Assembly (NCBI GenBank): GCA_006247105.1
Contig: CM016925.1
Coordinates: 496,001-560,000, forward strand
From: Giardia muris
Lineage: Eukaryota; Fornicata; Diplomonadida; Hexamitidae
Length of the DNA stretch: 64,000 nucleotides
Direction of reading: 5' to 3'
The notes beneath the pieces are model-generated. The model saw only the letters and a program-made list of their open reading frames with translations. It searched no databases and was not told where the DNA came from. Below are positions 46,600-56,300 of this stretch, piece after piece. How positions within the stretch are numbered: position 1 is the stretch's first letter; the number at the start of each line of letters is the position of its first letter. The position numbers and the translations under genes were made by a program.

Positions 46600-48246
46600 A
46601 TGGCACAGAAGCTTGGGAACGCGCAGCTCCTGGGCGTCTCCCAGGACGAGAACGGGAACCCTGTCTACTTGATGCGCGACGCGGGCGAGAAGAAGCGCGC
46701 CCGGGGGCTCGAGGCGCATAAACTCAACATCGCCGTCGCCCGGGCGATTGCCACGACTCTCCGCTCTTCCTTAGGGCCTCGTGGGATGGATAAGATCCTC
46801 GTCTCGGGAGACCGCGAGTTGGTCATCAGTAATGACGGGGCAACCATCCTCGAGAAGATGGAGGTCGAGAATCATGTCGCTCGCCTCCTAGTCGACCTAT
46901 CAAAGTGTCAGGATAATGAGGTGGGAGATGGGACGACAGGTGTTGTCGTCCTTGCCGGCGCCTTGTTAGAGAAGGCCGAGACCTTACTCGACAGAGGTAT
47001 CCATCCGATTCGAATTTCGAATGGATATGATGCTGCCTGTACCATTGCTATTGAGCGCCTCCGTGAAATAGCGGACACGTACGCATTTTCCCAGGAGGAT
47101 CGTGAGCCTCTGGTACGTGCTGCGATGACGTCTTTGGGCTCAAAGGTCTTGAACCGTCATCATAGACACATGGCGGAAGTGGCGGTCGATGCGGTCATGC
47201 GAGTGGCGGATCTCGAAAGGCATGATGTCAACTTCGAGCTCATCAAGGTCCGAACGAAGATTGGAGGGCGTCTAGAGGATACATGCCTTGTTCCAGGGAT
47301 AGTCGTTGATCAAGAGATGTCACATCCTGGGATGGCGCGTGAGCTCAAGGATGCACGCATTGCTGTCCTCACGTGCCCCTTCGAGCCTCCTAAGCCCAAG
47401 ACCACATACAAGCTTGACATCGACTCGGTAGAGAAATATAATGAGCTCTACAAGCAGGAGCAGAGCTTTTTCGTCGAAATGGTCCGTCTGGTGAAGGAGT
47501 CCGGAGCGACGCTAGCTGTCTGCCAATGGGGCTTCGACGACGAGGCGAACCACCTGCTGATGCAACACGGGATTTGTGCCATTCGTTGGGCGCGCGGGGA
47601 GGACATCGAGGCGATCGCTCTTGCGACTGGTGCTCGGATCGTCTCCCGTTTCGAAGACCTAACCCCAGAGAAGCTCGGGTATGCGGGGTGCGTTCGCGAG
47701 GTGAGCCTTGGGACTTCATCTGATAAGATCATCGTCATGGAGGGCCTCAAGACCCCAATAGGCCCATACAACGTCTCCACCGTCTTCATCCGTGGGGGAA
47801 ACACAATGATATTGGAAGAGGCTAGGCGTTCACTCCATGACGCAATGTGTGTCGTACGTAACTTGATTCGTGACCCACGTGTCATCTATGGCGGTGGCTC
47901 CGCGGAGATCGCATGCTCCTTGGCCGTTGCTACGGAAGCGGAGACCGTCGGAACCATCGAACAATATGGGATGCGTGCTTTCTCAGAAGCCCTGGATGTC
48001 ATCCCTCTTACCCTGGCACGTAACTCCGGTGTCCAGCCCATCGAAACGGTCACCAAGATAAAAGCCGAGCAAGCCTCCACAGGAGTCCATTACCATGGGG
48101 TCGATTGCATGGCCAAAGGGACAACAGACATGAAGGCTCAAGGGGTCTTCGAGACGCTCTCCAGCAAGGTACAGCAGCTTCTCCTCGCGACTCAAGTCGT
48201 CCGTATGATCCTCAAGATCGATGAGATCATTGAGGACGAGGTGTGA
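46600..48246 (+). CDS. CCT5: T-complex protein 1 subunit epsilon (CCT5)
   Basis: 548 aa group II chaperonin subunit, one of eight in the TRiC/CCT ring that folds actin and tubulin. Seen: SLGPRGMDKILV near 50-61, the ATP-site GDGTTG near 109-114, the epsilon-type LLDRGIHPIRIS.GYDAA, and VIYGGGSAEIACSLAVATEAE near the C-terminus. These place it with CCT epsilon. The frame is open 41 codons upstream, but homology and the A-run context (CTGAAAAA) fix the ATG at 46600. AGTGAA lies 5 nt past the stop. Confidence 0.95.
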   Translation: MAQKLGNAQLLGVSQDENGNPVYLMRDAGEKKRARGLEAHKLNIAVARAIATTLRSSLGPRGMDKILVSGDRELVISNDGATILEKMEVENHVARLLVDLSKCQDNEVGDGTTGVVVLAGALLEKAETLLDRGIHPIRISNGYDAACTIAIERLREIADTYAFSQEDREPLVRAAMTSLGSKVLNRHHRHMAEVAVDAVMRVADLERHDVNFELIKVRTKIGGRLEDTCLVPGIVVDQEMSHPGMARELKDARIAVLTCPFEPPKPKTTYKLDIDSVEKYNELYKQEQSFFVEMVRLVKESGATLAVCQWGFDDEANHLLMQHGICAIRWARGEDIEAIALATGARIVSRFEDLTPEKLGYAGCVREVSLGTSSDKIIVMEGLKTPIGPYNVSTVFIRGGNTMILEEARRSLHDAMCVVRNLIRDPRVIYGGGSAEIACSLAVATEAETVGTIEQYGMRAFSEALDVIPLTLARNSGVQPIETVTKIKAEQASTGVHYHGVDCMAKGTTDMKAQGVFETLSSKVQQLLLATQVVRMILKIDEIIEDEV

Positions 48247-48251
48247 GTGTG

Positions 48252-48257
48252 AGTGAA
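48252..48257 (+). terminator. AGTGAA poly(A) signal after CCT5
   Basis: AGTGAA begins 6 nt beyond the TGA stop of CCT5; uS13 begins at 48314. Confidence 0.5.
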
Positions 48258-48313
48258 ACAAATCAATTTGAAATGTTGGCCCATTTTCGACCACCTCGTT
48301 GAAAGAAGCTGGG

Positions 48314-48778
48314 ATGGCCACGATCGTCCAACCCGAAGGCTATAGAGACCTCCTGCGTATGTTCAACACCAACATCCAGGGCAAGATCGTCCTCGAGTGC
48401 GCGCTCGTCAAGATCAAGGGCGTCGGGCGTCGCTTCTCGAACGTCGCCCTTAGAAGGGCGAACATCGACGTGCACAAGCGCGCTGGCGAGCTGACGCTCA
48501 AGGAGGAGGAGGCCCTCGTCAGGGTCATGGAGGATCCTCTAGGGCATGGGATCCCTGCCTGGATGCTCAACCGCAATAATGACTTCGAGGAAGGTATTAC
48601 TAAGCACCTCCTTGTCAACAACATCGCCTCGACGCTCCGCACGGACCTCGAGCGCCTCCGCAAGACGCGCAGCGAGCGTGGGATCCGTCACCAGCATTCC
48701 CTCAAGGTGCGTGGCCAGCATACCAAGTCTACGGGACGCTTTGGGAATGTCGTCGGGGTCCAGCGTAAGAAGAAGTAA
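48314..48778 (+). CDS. RPS18: 40S ribosomal protein uS13 (S18)
   Basis: 154 aa. Family blocks: FNTNIQGKIVLECALVKIKG, GRRFSNVALRRANIDVHKRA, PAWMLNRNNDFEEG, LRKTRSERGIRHQHSLKVRG and the C-terminal GQHTKSTGR. It sits at the head of the small subunit and contacts the P-site tRNA region. The frame extends 5 codons to a TTG; the ATG at 48314 is chosen. An out-of-frame 9-codon ATG mini-ORF (48273-48302) lies in the 67-bp gap upstream. AGTGAA at 48813-48818 is a possible poly(A) signal. Confidence 0.96.
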   Translation: MATIVQPEGYRDLLRMFNTNIQGKIVLECALVKIKGVGRRFSNVALRRANIDVHKRAGELTLKEEEALVRVMEDPLGHGIPAWMLNRNNDFEEGITKHLLVNNIASTLRTDLERLRKTRSERGIRHQHSLKVRGQHTKSTGRFGNVVGVQRKKK

Positions 48779-48830
48779 TCGAGGTCTGTCTGGGTATGGG
48801 CTGCGCGGATGGAGTGAACGAGGAAAGCGC

Positions 48831-48836
48831 TTTACT
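48831..48836 (-). terminator. AGTAAA poly(A) signal overlapping stop
   Basis: On the minus strand the stop TAA is inside AGTAAA. Confidence 0.5.
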
Positions 48837-49800
48837 GAGAGATTTGTAATCCTGCTTGGCGCCGGATGTTGTCGATGACCCCTTTAATACGCCCGCTATC
48901 TTGACTAAGGACGGAAGGTGCATGGATGGGCGTCTGAATGATGCTATTGGGGATATAACTTCGCCTCATCGCAGACTCCGTGGTTGGATAATGGGCAGCG
49001 TTGGAGTGAGAGGCTGTATAGCTGATCGAACTCAAGTGACCATGGTCTGTTGTATCGTACAGAGCCTGAGCAGGCGCTCCTCGATTGGTGCTATTCTGCA
49101 TACTCATATCGAGGGAGATGAGACTCGGTTTCGCCGCATGTGGCTGGAAGGTCGTGTATTCGGGAGGCTCGATGACTGTCTGGACCGGATTCGGGCGGAT
49201 CGTCACCTGGTTCATTGGGAAGCTACCACTCTGTGCTGAAAGGTTCGTTATGCTGCGGTTGATGATGTCCAGTGAGTTCTCAAGCGAGCGGATACGGACC
49301 TCGGCAAGAGACTGGGAGATGAACATCTGCTGCATCTCCATCAGCTTCGCCGTCACCTTCTCCTCAACTAGCCTATTGAGCTGATCTGGAGAGATGCAAA
49401 TCAGGTTCGGAGAGAGTATGCCGGGAGGGTCCGGGCTATCCTTCTCCCCGACGCGCGTCGCGACAGACCCGGTGATGTCATCACGAGGAAGAGAACGGCT
49501 ATCACTCAGAGCTCGTTGGTTATTAGCGATATGCTCGAGCTTATCCTCGATGTTATTGAAGCGGGCCTCGAGGGCGGACTTCATCTGGATTATACCCTCT
49601 ACGGCGTCGTGAAGATACTCACTTGAGTCGTGGTGAAGGGTGGGAGTCTCTACAACCATTGGCGTTTGGTATTGGATCACCTGCCCCCTTCCGACGCCGG
49701 GCGGGAGGAAATCGTTACTAATCAGGGTCACGGGGGAGTGCGCCGACCCCGGGGGGCAGACGGACTCATCTAGGTTAAGAGAGTTGTCCGACAGGGACAT
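48832..49800 (-). CDS. Hypothetical protein with central coiled coil
   Basis: 322 aa. A polar N-terminus, a central coiled coil in two parts (about 85-120, IIQMKSALEARFNNIEDKLE, and about 160-205) and a Ser/Thr-rich tail. Not recognised. The frame continues 27 codons upstream to a TTG; the ATG at 49800 is chosen for its CTGAAAAAAAAC context. The stop TAA lies in AGTAAA on the minus strand. Convergent with uS13. Confidence 0.68.
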   Translation of the reverse strand: MSLSDNSLNLDESVCPPGSAHSPVTLISNDFLPPGVGRGQVIQYQTPMVVETPTLHHDSSEYLHDAVEGIIQMKSALEARFNNIEDKLEHIANNQRALSDSRSLPRDDITGSVATRVGEKDSPDPPGILSPNLICISPDQLNRLVEEKVTAKLMEMQQMFISQSLAEVRIRSLENSLDIINRSITNLSAQSGSFPMNQVTIRPNPVQTVIEPPEYTTFQPHAAKPSLISLDMSMQNSTNRGAPAQALYDTTDHGHLSSISYTASHSNAAHYPTTESAMRRSYIPNSIIQTPIHAPSVLSQDSGRIKGVIDNIRRQAGLQISQ

Positions 49801-50006
49801 GTTTTTTTTCAGACTCCAACACACACCGATATGAGAAAAAGATTCGGACCAGCGATAAGGAGAAGGGAGTGAACCAAGCAACGTCTGGGGAAAGGGGGTG
49901 CGTCAAAGATGAGGGGGTGATCAAGGTCTTTGGCCATCTTCATACCCCCGAAAGTTTGGCTCGAGTTCTTGAAACGGATTTGAAGATCGATGAGTTCCAC
50001 ATAGGG

Positions 50007-52232
50007 ATGTATACCCCTTTCTTTTCTGACCTTCTAGAGGTCCTGGCATTGAGTGCACAGCGGCTGGGAGGCCTAAAGGGACTATCCTTGGAGAATAATC
50101 GCATTTGGATGACAGACGCCACTAATATCGGGAGACTTGTCGGGGAGACACGGAGCTTGAAGACATTGAGCATTACAAACTGCCACCTCAAGAATGCTGA
50201 CTTCCTTCACTTGGTGGAGCTAATACCTTGGAATACCCTCACGAGCTTATCTTTAGCGAACAATCGGCTGACCAGTCTGGCAGCGGAGTCTCTTTTTACC
50301 GCCATACGGGCAGCAAAGAGGCCCATACCCCTCTTACAACTGCGTGGACTGGAATTCGCCGATGCAACGGAGATGAAACAGATGACCATTCTTCGAATAA
50401 TCTCGGACCATATCCAGTGCTTGATGGGAAGCGGGAAGCGACGAAGCCAAGCCAAGGCTGAGGCCACATTTAACGTTGCACTGAGGCGACTACATCTTCA
50501 AGAGGAAATAGCATATCTCGACCTTAGTTGTACTCTCTTACAGGACAGCGTCGCAGCAGAGGTCGGGCGATTCATCTTCTCCTGGCTATATTGGTTGAAG
50601 CAGGATAACGTGAATCTGAAACATGTGGTTGTTCGGCTTGGTGCACGTGTCACTTCGGTTCTTACAAACAGTACTCTTGGTTTGACCAGTTACGGCCTTT
50701 TCGCCGCCCTCTACCGCCCCTTCACTGAGATGGATGTCAAACTCTCTTTAGACTTAACGAACTGTCCCTTTGAGTTCGACGTTTCAAAGCTCAATATTCC
50801 TATCGATGTTTTCCTTCATCTGTTCCCACGTATGACGACGCACCTTTCCTCAACCCTATGCGCATTACACTTGGTCGATTGCGACCTGGGTGAGAGATGG
50901 CGCCCATCGTTCGTCAGTGAGTTCATCGGGTTCCTAAAGACCTGTGATAATCTTGAGCACTTGGATCTGAGCTATAATGATTACAAGAAGAGGGTTGTAA
51001 GCCCTTTTTTAGACGCCCTTCAGGACCCAACCTTCTTGCCAGCCTTGAAGGTTCTCATTGCTGACGTCTTTCTTCCCCTCATTCCCACCACTAAAGCACT
51101 CGGCAGGCGCTTTGAAAAGGCCCTTTATACCACCTTCAACATTCAGTGTGGTCCATGCTTCTTATCCTGTGGGACGCAGCACCCAAAGACTAAGCCAGAA
51201 GACGTCCTGAGCTCGTTATTTTCTTTATCTCCTACCGTCTTACAGGCCGAACGCGTCAAACAGGTGCAATTAGATTTGAGGACTACGATCAAGAACGGTA
51301 TAGATGAACAGTTCAATCTTCACTCTCCCTTACGGGTCCTCTTATTCCCTAACGCCTTTATAACTGGCACCTTTGGCCGTCTCTTCAACCCTGAAGGTCT
51401 ATTCAAGTATGCAGACCTAGATATAATTGAGACCTGTCATTGGGAATATGGGACATTGTTAGAAGGTTCCATGGCATATCTAGAAGCTACGGTGGATCGA
51501 CTTCTTAAGTTTGGGCCGGACCCAATGCTTTCCAGTACTCCCTTAGTCCTGGATACCCAGAAGAGGTCTTTGGACACGTATTTGAATGAGATTAATGCCG
51601 GGAAGCTCTTTGGCTTGTCTTCAGATCTACAAATCCTTGATCTCAGTTACAATACCTTCAATTCCGATGATGTTATGGTCTTGGCGAAAATGCTTGAGAT
51701 CTGGCGGCCAAAGGCGCTTATCCTCGTCGATTGCGGCCTATCAGATGCCTCGGCAGCTCTACTCCTCTCCACCTTCCTTCGGTTACCAAATACCAGCTTG
51801 ATATATTTGGATCTATCAAGTAATACCTTAGGTCTTGAAACAATAGGAGCTCTTGAAAGAGGGTTGGATCAGCTTTCACCATTGACACAAGGACTCATTC
51901 TACGGCTATGTAGAAGTCGATTACAAAAGGCCTTTCGACTTAGGTCTCAAACCCTCGAAAGCCTATTCACTCTCCATCATGAGGGTGAAACATTCTTACA
52001 GGTGTCTCTAGAAGCGGTACAAGATACAGTACGAGAGACCCTCCCTTCATGCATCTATATCGAACCTCCTCATCGTGATCGTTACATGGATCAGCAACCC
52101 GTCGATGTGCTCGCTTACTTGGTACGCGAACTACAGATACCCTCATACTTCCCTACTCCTCTCACCTACACGTCGCTCTTTGACCTCCTTCGTGCAAATA
52201 GTCTCCGTCCAACCGTACTTCCTAATCACTAA
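50007..52232 (+). CDS. Leucine-rich repeat protein (5' end uncertain)
   Basis: 741 aa from the first in-frame ATG. LRRs of the LxxLxLxxN type occur at the N-terminus (LKGLSLENNRI, LTSLSLANNRLT), in the middle (LEHLDLSYND) and near the C-terminus (LQILDLSYNTF, LIYLDLSSNTLG). Probably a protein-interaction scaffold. The coding character clearly begins earlier: the same frame is open from 49779 and reads naturally from about 49833, but no ATG occurs before 50007. Either translation starts at a non-ATG codon, or the ATG at 49831 has been put out of frame by one base near an A run (49835-49839). LRR residues start before the annotated ATG, so the N-terminus given here is probably too short. Confidence 0.75.
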   Translation: MYTPFFSDLLEVLALSAQRLGGLKGLSLENNRIWMTDATNIGRLVGETRSLKTLSITNCHLKNADFLHLVELIPWNTLTSLSLANNRLTSLAAESLFTAIRAAKRPIPLLQLRGLEFADATEMKQMTILRIISDHIQCLMGSGKRRSQAKAEATFNVALRRLHLQEEIAYLDLSCTLLQDSVAAEVGRFIFSWLYWLKQDNVNLKHVVVRLGARVTSVLTNSTLGLTSYGLFAALYRPFTEMDVKLSLDLTNCPFEFDVSKLNIPIDVFLHLFPRMTTHLSSTLCALHLVDCDLGERWRPSFVSEFIGFLKTCDNLEHLDLSYNDYKKRVVSPFLDALQDPTFLPALKVLIADVFLPLIPTTKALGRRFEKALYTTFNIQCGPCFLSCGTQHPKTKPEDVLSSLFSLSPTVLQAERVKQVQLDLRTTIKNGIDEQFNLHSPLRVLLFPNAFITGTFGRLFNPEGLFKYADLDIIETCHWEYGTLLEGSMAYLEATVDRLLKFGPDPMLSSTPLVLDTQKRSLDTYLNEINAGKLFGLSSDLQILDLSYNTFNSDDVMVLAKMLEIWRPKALILVDCGLSDASAALLLSTFLRLPNTSLIYLDLSSNTLGLETIGALERGLDQLSPLTQGLILRLCRSRLQKAFRLRSQTLESLFTLHHEGETFLQVSLEAVQDTVRETLPSCIYIEPPHRDRYMDQQPVDVLAYLVRELQIPSYFPTPLTYTSLFDLLRANSLRPTVLPNH

Positions 52233-52310
52233 ACAAGCCTCCGCGCTATGCGTTTCATCTCCCCCTCGGCTAGCAATGGCACCTGCTAGTTGGTGGAATT
52301 TGTAAGAAAA

Positions 52311-53300
52311 ATGGGCTGTGGTTCATCAAAGGTCAGAGTCGGTGATGCTGAGATCACGATCGAGGACGGCGCGACCGTCGACATGTTTGAGAAGCTAAAC
52401 GTCCCCTCGGAGTTCGGAGTCAAGGGTGGTCCTTCTCCGCGTGAGGTCTGTGAGGCGGCGATCGCCGTCATGCGCGAAAAGGGTCATGAGGTTGCCCCTC
52501 TCGAGATCAAGTCCCTCATCGAAAACCTCACAAAGGCGGACTGGAGCATCATCTCGTCCGGCGCATACCCCTTTGCCGACGTTTACGTGTGTGCGCGCGG
52601 TTCCATCACCGTCATCTCAGTCGTCTCCCAGGTTGAGTCGCCCATCTCCTGCGCCCCGAAGTGCCCCGGAGACACGCTAGTCGCCACCCAGGGCGGATAT
52701 GCTGAAATGAAGAGTGGCTCCTTCGGGTGCGTTGCCCCTGCCGGTGGACTTAGTTGCATGGTTGTTGCTGGTCCCAAACCCAAGTCTCTCATCATCGACA
52801 TGGACGATAACGTCCCACAGAAGGAGATGGGCTCGGATGACTTGAAGAAGTATCTTGATGAGTGCAATCTTGAGGAAGAGACAACAGCACGTGCACTTCT
52901 TAGCCTTGGTGCCCCACTCCTTGACCTTGTCATCGCAGAGGGCGCAGACCATACGATCAAGGGTGTTTCAGGGCCTAATCTTGAGGTGAAGCTTTTAACT
53001 CCTCGCGCGGGGATCGATGCATACGTCTTTACCAACAAGTCTGATAAGAGTGTGGGTGTCATGGGTCGTATCCAGGTCTCTTCCGGGACCTGTTGGCCCA
53101 TCTATTACACTGGGGAGTGTACGGACTGCCAGCTCGTATACGAGCCCTCGCGCGAGAAGGGGAAGGCAACGAAGCAGTTCGAGCTCCGCGCCAACATTCA
53201 GCCTGGGAAGAGGGTCCTCCTCGGGGCTCTCAACTCGAAGATCGTATTTACGACATCAGCTGAGGTTAAGATCTTCCATGCCACAGAGGTCCAGGCCTAG
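52311..53300 (+). CDS. Hypothetical dually acylated protein (MGCGSSK N-terminus)
   Basis: 329 aa, family not recognised. The N-terminus MGCGSSK is a textbook N-myristoylation site (Gly2, Ser6, Lys7) with Cys3 available for palmitoylation, so membrane attachment is likely. The remainder is a mixed alpha/beta globular protein without membrane segments; Cys occur in CAPKCPG and YTGECTDC. The frame runs 7 codons upstream to a TTG; the ATG after TAAGAAAA is chosen. Codon choice looks like that of highly expressed neighbours (many C-ending codons), an impression only. AGTGAA at 53309-53314 follows the stop. Confidence 0.78.
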   Translation: MGCGSSKVRVGDAEITIEDGATVDMFEKLNVPSEFGVKGGPSPREVCEAAIAVMREKGHEVAPLEIKSLIENLTKADWSIISSGAYPFADVYVCARGSITVISVVSQVESPISCAPKCPGDTLVATQGGYAEMKSGSFGCVAPAGGLSCMVVAGPKPKSLIIDMDDNVPQKEMGSDDLKKYLDECNLEEETTARALLSLGAPLLDLVIAEGADHTIKGVSGPNLEVKLLTPRAGIDAYVFTNKSDKSVGVMGRIQVSSGTCWPIYYTGECTDCQLVYEPSREKGKATKQFELRANIQPGKRVLLGALNSKIVFTTSAEVKIFHATEVQA

Positions 53301-53308
53301 ACGCTGTT

Positions 53309-53314
53309 AGTGAA
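53309..53314 (+). terminator. AGTGAA poly(A) signal
   Basis: AGTGAA starts 9 nt after the TAG stop of the acylated protein gene. Confidence 0.45.
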
Positions 53315-53355
53315 CGACGGGAGCCGACTCATTTCAGTCATAGGGAAGCATTTCT

Positions 53356-56300
53356 CTAGTTCCGTCGAAAGGCTGAGAGATAGAGGCTCATCATGACCGA
53401 CTCTGTGGACGAGCGTGACTCCTGGGACTTCATCCCGAGTTCTTTAGTGATGCGACGAATGAGTCTTAGACGATCAATACGTCCTCTGAAGATTGGACGA
53501 ACGCAGTCATGTAAATGTGAGAGACGGTGAAAAGGATTCAAGGCCTTAAGGGTTAAGAGAAGGGACAGGAGGCGTTGCATGTCGTCTGCGGTCTGAAAGG
53601 AGATGACGAGATGACTATTTGGTGCTGCAATGCAAATAATGAAGTTCTTGGGGGCTTCACGATGTTTCTCGAGTATGGGCTTAAAGACTCGGCAAATTCC
53701 GGTTACTTCTAGCTTCTTGACACCCTTTCGAGTGATGGTTGCATCAGAGGGACCTACTGGCAATTGTTCAGGACGTGACCAGAAGATCAAGACGCTTGGG
53801 ACGGTTCCCATATGCAACTGTACCACGAACCTACGTAAAGGCCAAGTATCCCACTTACTGGTATGCTTGTAGGCCTCGAAAGTAAAGCTCTGATCAGTTC
53901 TAGACTGAAGCATATACGCTCTGTAGCGAATTGCTTGGTGAATCATGACGTCAATGATGTTAGGTCTCGAGACAGGAATCATGTATGGAGTAGACCTTGA
54001 GGTACGAAGTGCCTCACTGACACTAACTCGACTAACCGAAGAGACACTTGGACTAGAGATTTGCGAGTCTGTTAAAGAGGAGATGATAAGCGGGTATGTT
54101 TGTGAGTGACATCTGCTATCAACAGATGTGGTGATGACACTATCGGTGGTAGACTCGGAGGCTCCAAATGTCGTGGATACGGGTGACTTATGCGGGATAA
54201 GAAAGAGCTCATCAATGGAGAGGTTATCTAAGATACGGCTTTCTAGATAGGAGTCAAAGATGGGGGTATCAACGAAGTACCTAATAAACGGTTGCCAAGA
54301 CGTGGGTAATGAGGCAAGAAAGATATCATAATCGAACAACCTAGCGTAACGCCCCGTGAGCTTATACGTGTGCGAGGAGTAATCGACATCCGGTGGTGGT
54401 AGTAGATCCGTCGTAAGCTTCATGAATGAGGTGTTGGCCGGGTCCTTTGAGAACTCTGGAGTGAACTTCTCCAGTTGTGTATAATTTAGATTCATAATAC
54501 AGACATGATCCTGTGCATGTGGCGACCTTCGTGTGGCGCTTCGTATTCCTAGCTGTTGACTCAGGTAGATCCCCTTACGGTTGACCTGCCTAACCGATTC
54601 CTCATTAGTAAGCTGATCATAAGGAACCGCTCGAATGCAATAATTGACATCTTGAACAAGAGAAAGAAGAGTCACAAAAAAGCCCGCACGGATTCGGTTG
54701 GGGCATATTCCCTTGACACTATGACATGGAATATCCTGTCCCAATAACTCCTGGACTATTTGCGACGTGCGTTCTCGCGTCGACTCCGGCATCAATAAAA
54801 GGTTGCATTCCGGATGCTCCTCAAGCTTCTTATCAATCTCCATGCAATCCATACCAGCCGAATGACACTGAAATAGGCCCACGGCAACCGGGTTCGGACG
54901 ATAACATAGATCCAGGGTTGCCCCCCATTCGCTCACTTCCTTTTGGATCTTATGCAGATCCTCCTGCTTTAACATGATTGGGTGTCTGTATACCCCCGCC
55001 GCCTGAATGATCAATTGGTACAGTGCACCCTTGATCTGCTTAGGTAATGGTGGGAGATTAAAGATATTTTCGGAGACTTCCGGTGCGGGCTGAAAGACGG
55101 AGTTACCCGGATTTCGTTCCCTTTGTTGTTTCCGTCTTAAGATTGATTTATCATCTGATGTGGTTGGAAGGTCAAAGGAAAGGACTGGCTTAACGGTGGC
55201 CACCAAGCTATGCGGAGTTGAATCTGCTGGAAGTCCTATGGCGATTCGTAGTCGTAGGTTAAGGGCTGCAAGCCAAAGTAGACGTGAACAGCTAAAGAAA
55301 CGAGGAACGTAGTGGGTAACATACTTCCCGAAGCTGGAATGATGAAGAGTTCCATTAGGAGTATCCGTCATGGGGTCATAAATGGTGAAGTCGGGAGTTG
55401 TTGGGACGATTCCAATGGCCGAGTCGAGGCCATATATGAAGCGAGTGATACTCCTACCGTTCTCATTCCTCCTTCGTGTTTCATAGTCATACACTTGGAA
55501 GTTGAATTGGACCTTATCAAGGATACGCGTGGGTACGGCAAAGCGGACCTCTTTCAAGAAGAGTTGTTCTCGTAAGGCGACGGAAGGCTGGACGATTAAC
55601 CCCGTCGCCAGGTCGACGATGTGTAGAACAGGGGATAATACACTCTCGAAAAGAACGTCACGATAAACGCCAGCGAGTACTGGGAACGGTGCATGTAGGA
55701 GATATAGCTGCTGCGCGGGAAGAACTGGCAAAATTGGATAGGGATACGCAAAGGGTGCTAATAATGACCACATTTCTAAGACACAAAGGGAAATATCACG
55801 TAAAGAATCCCCAATGAAGATAACCGGCCGAGACTGGAGTAGGGCCTCAACAGTCTTCACAATGACCTCAGGGGCAACCAAAGAGAAGATAGTAACCAAG
55901 TTGAACGTTGTAGGAAAAATGGTGGTATCCATGGGGTTCGTATAATCGGTGGAGCTGACTTGTGGGGTTTGTGGGGTCTGCGAGGCTTGTGGAGACGATG
56001 ATTGGGCTGGTGATATTACATCTGATGGGTATGGGTGCGATAAAAACATCTGCCCGCCTAATAATAAGCTCGCAGTCCTTCCACGTCTACCGTTTCCATA
56101 TCGGACTATTTCCTGACAGATCTCCAAGTGCGTCCGGCCTGCGGCAAAGAGAGACTCCGCCTGCGCAAGGACACGTTCTGCGTCCTCAAAGCGTGGTTCT
56201 CCCATCAAAAGAAGAACCCCATACCAGGTATACACCGGAAGCTTGAGGGTGACCTTGAGCATGTCACTACAAAGCCATTGAGCATTTTCCGCTGTCAAGG

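Noticed and set aside
48273..48302. 9-codon ATG ORF before uS13 as a regulatory uORF
   Set aside because: It is likely upstream of transcription given the very short leaders in this genome. No A-run context, and weak on its own.
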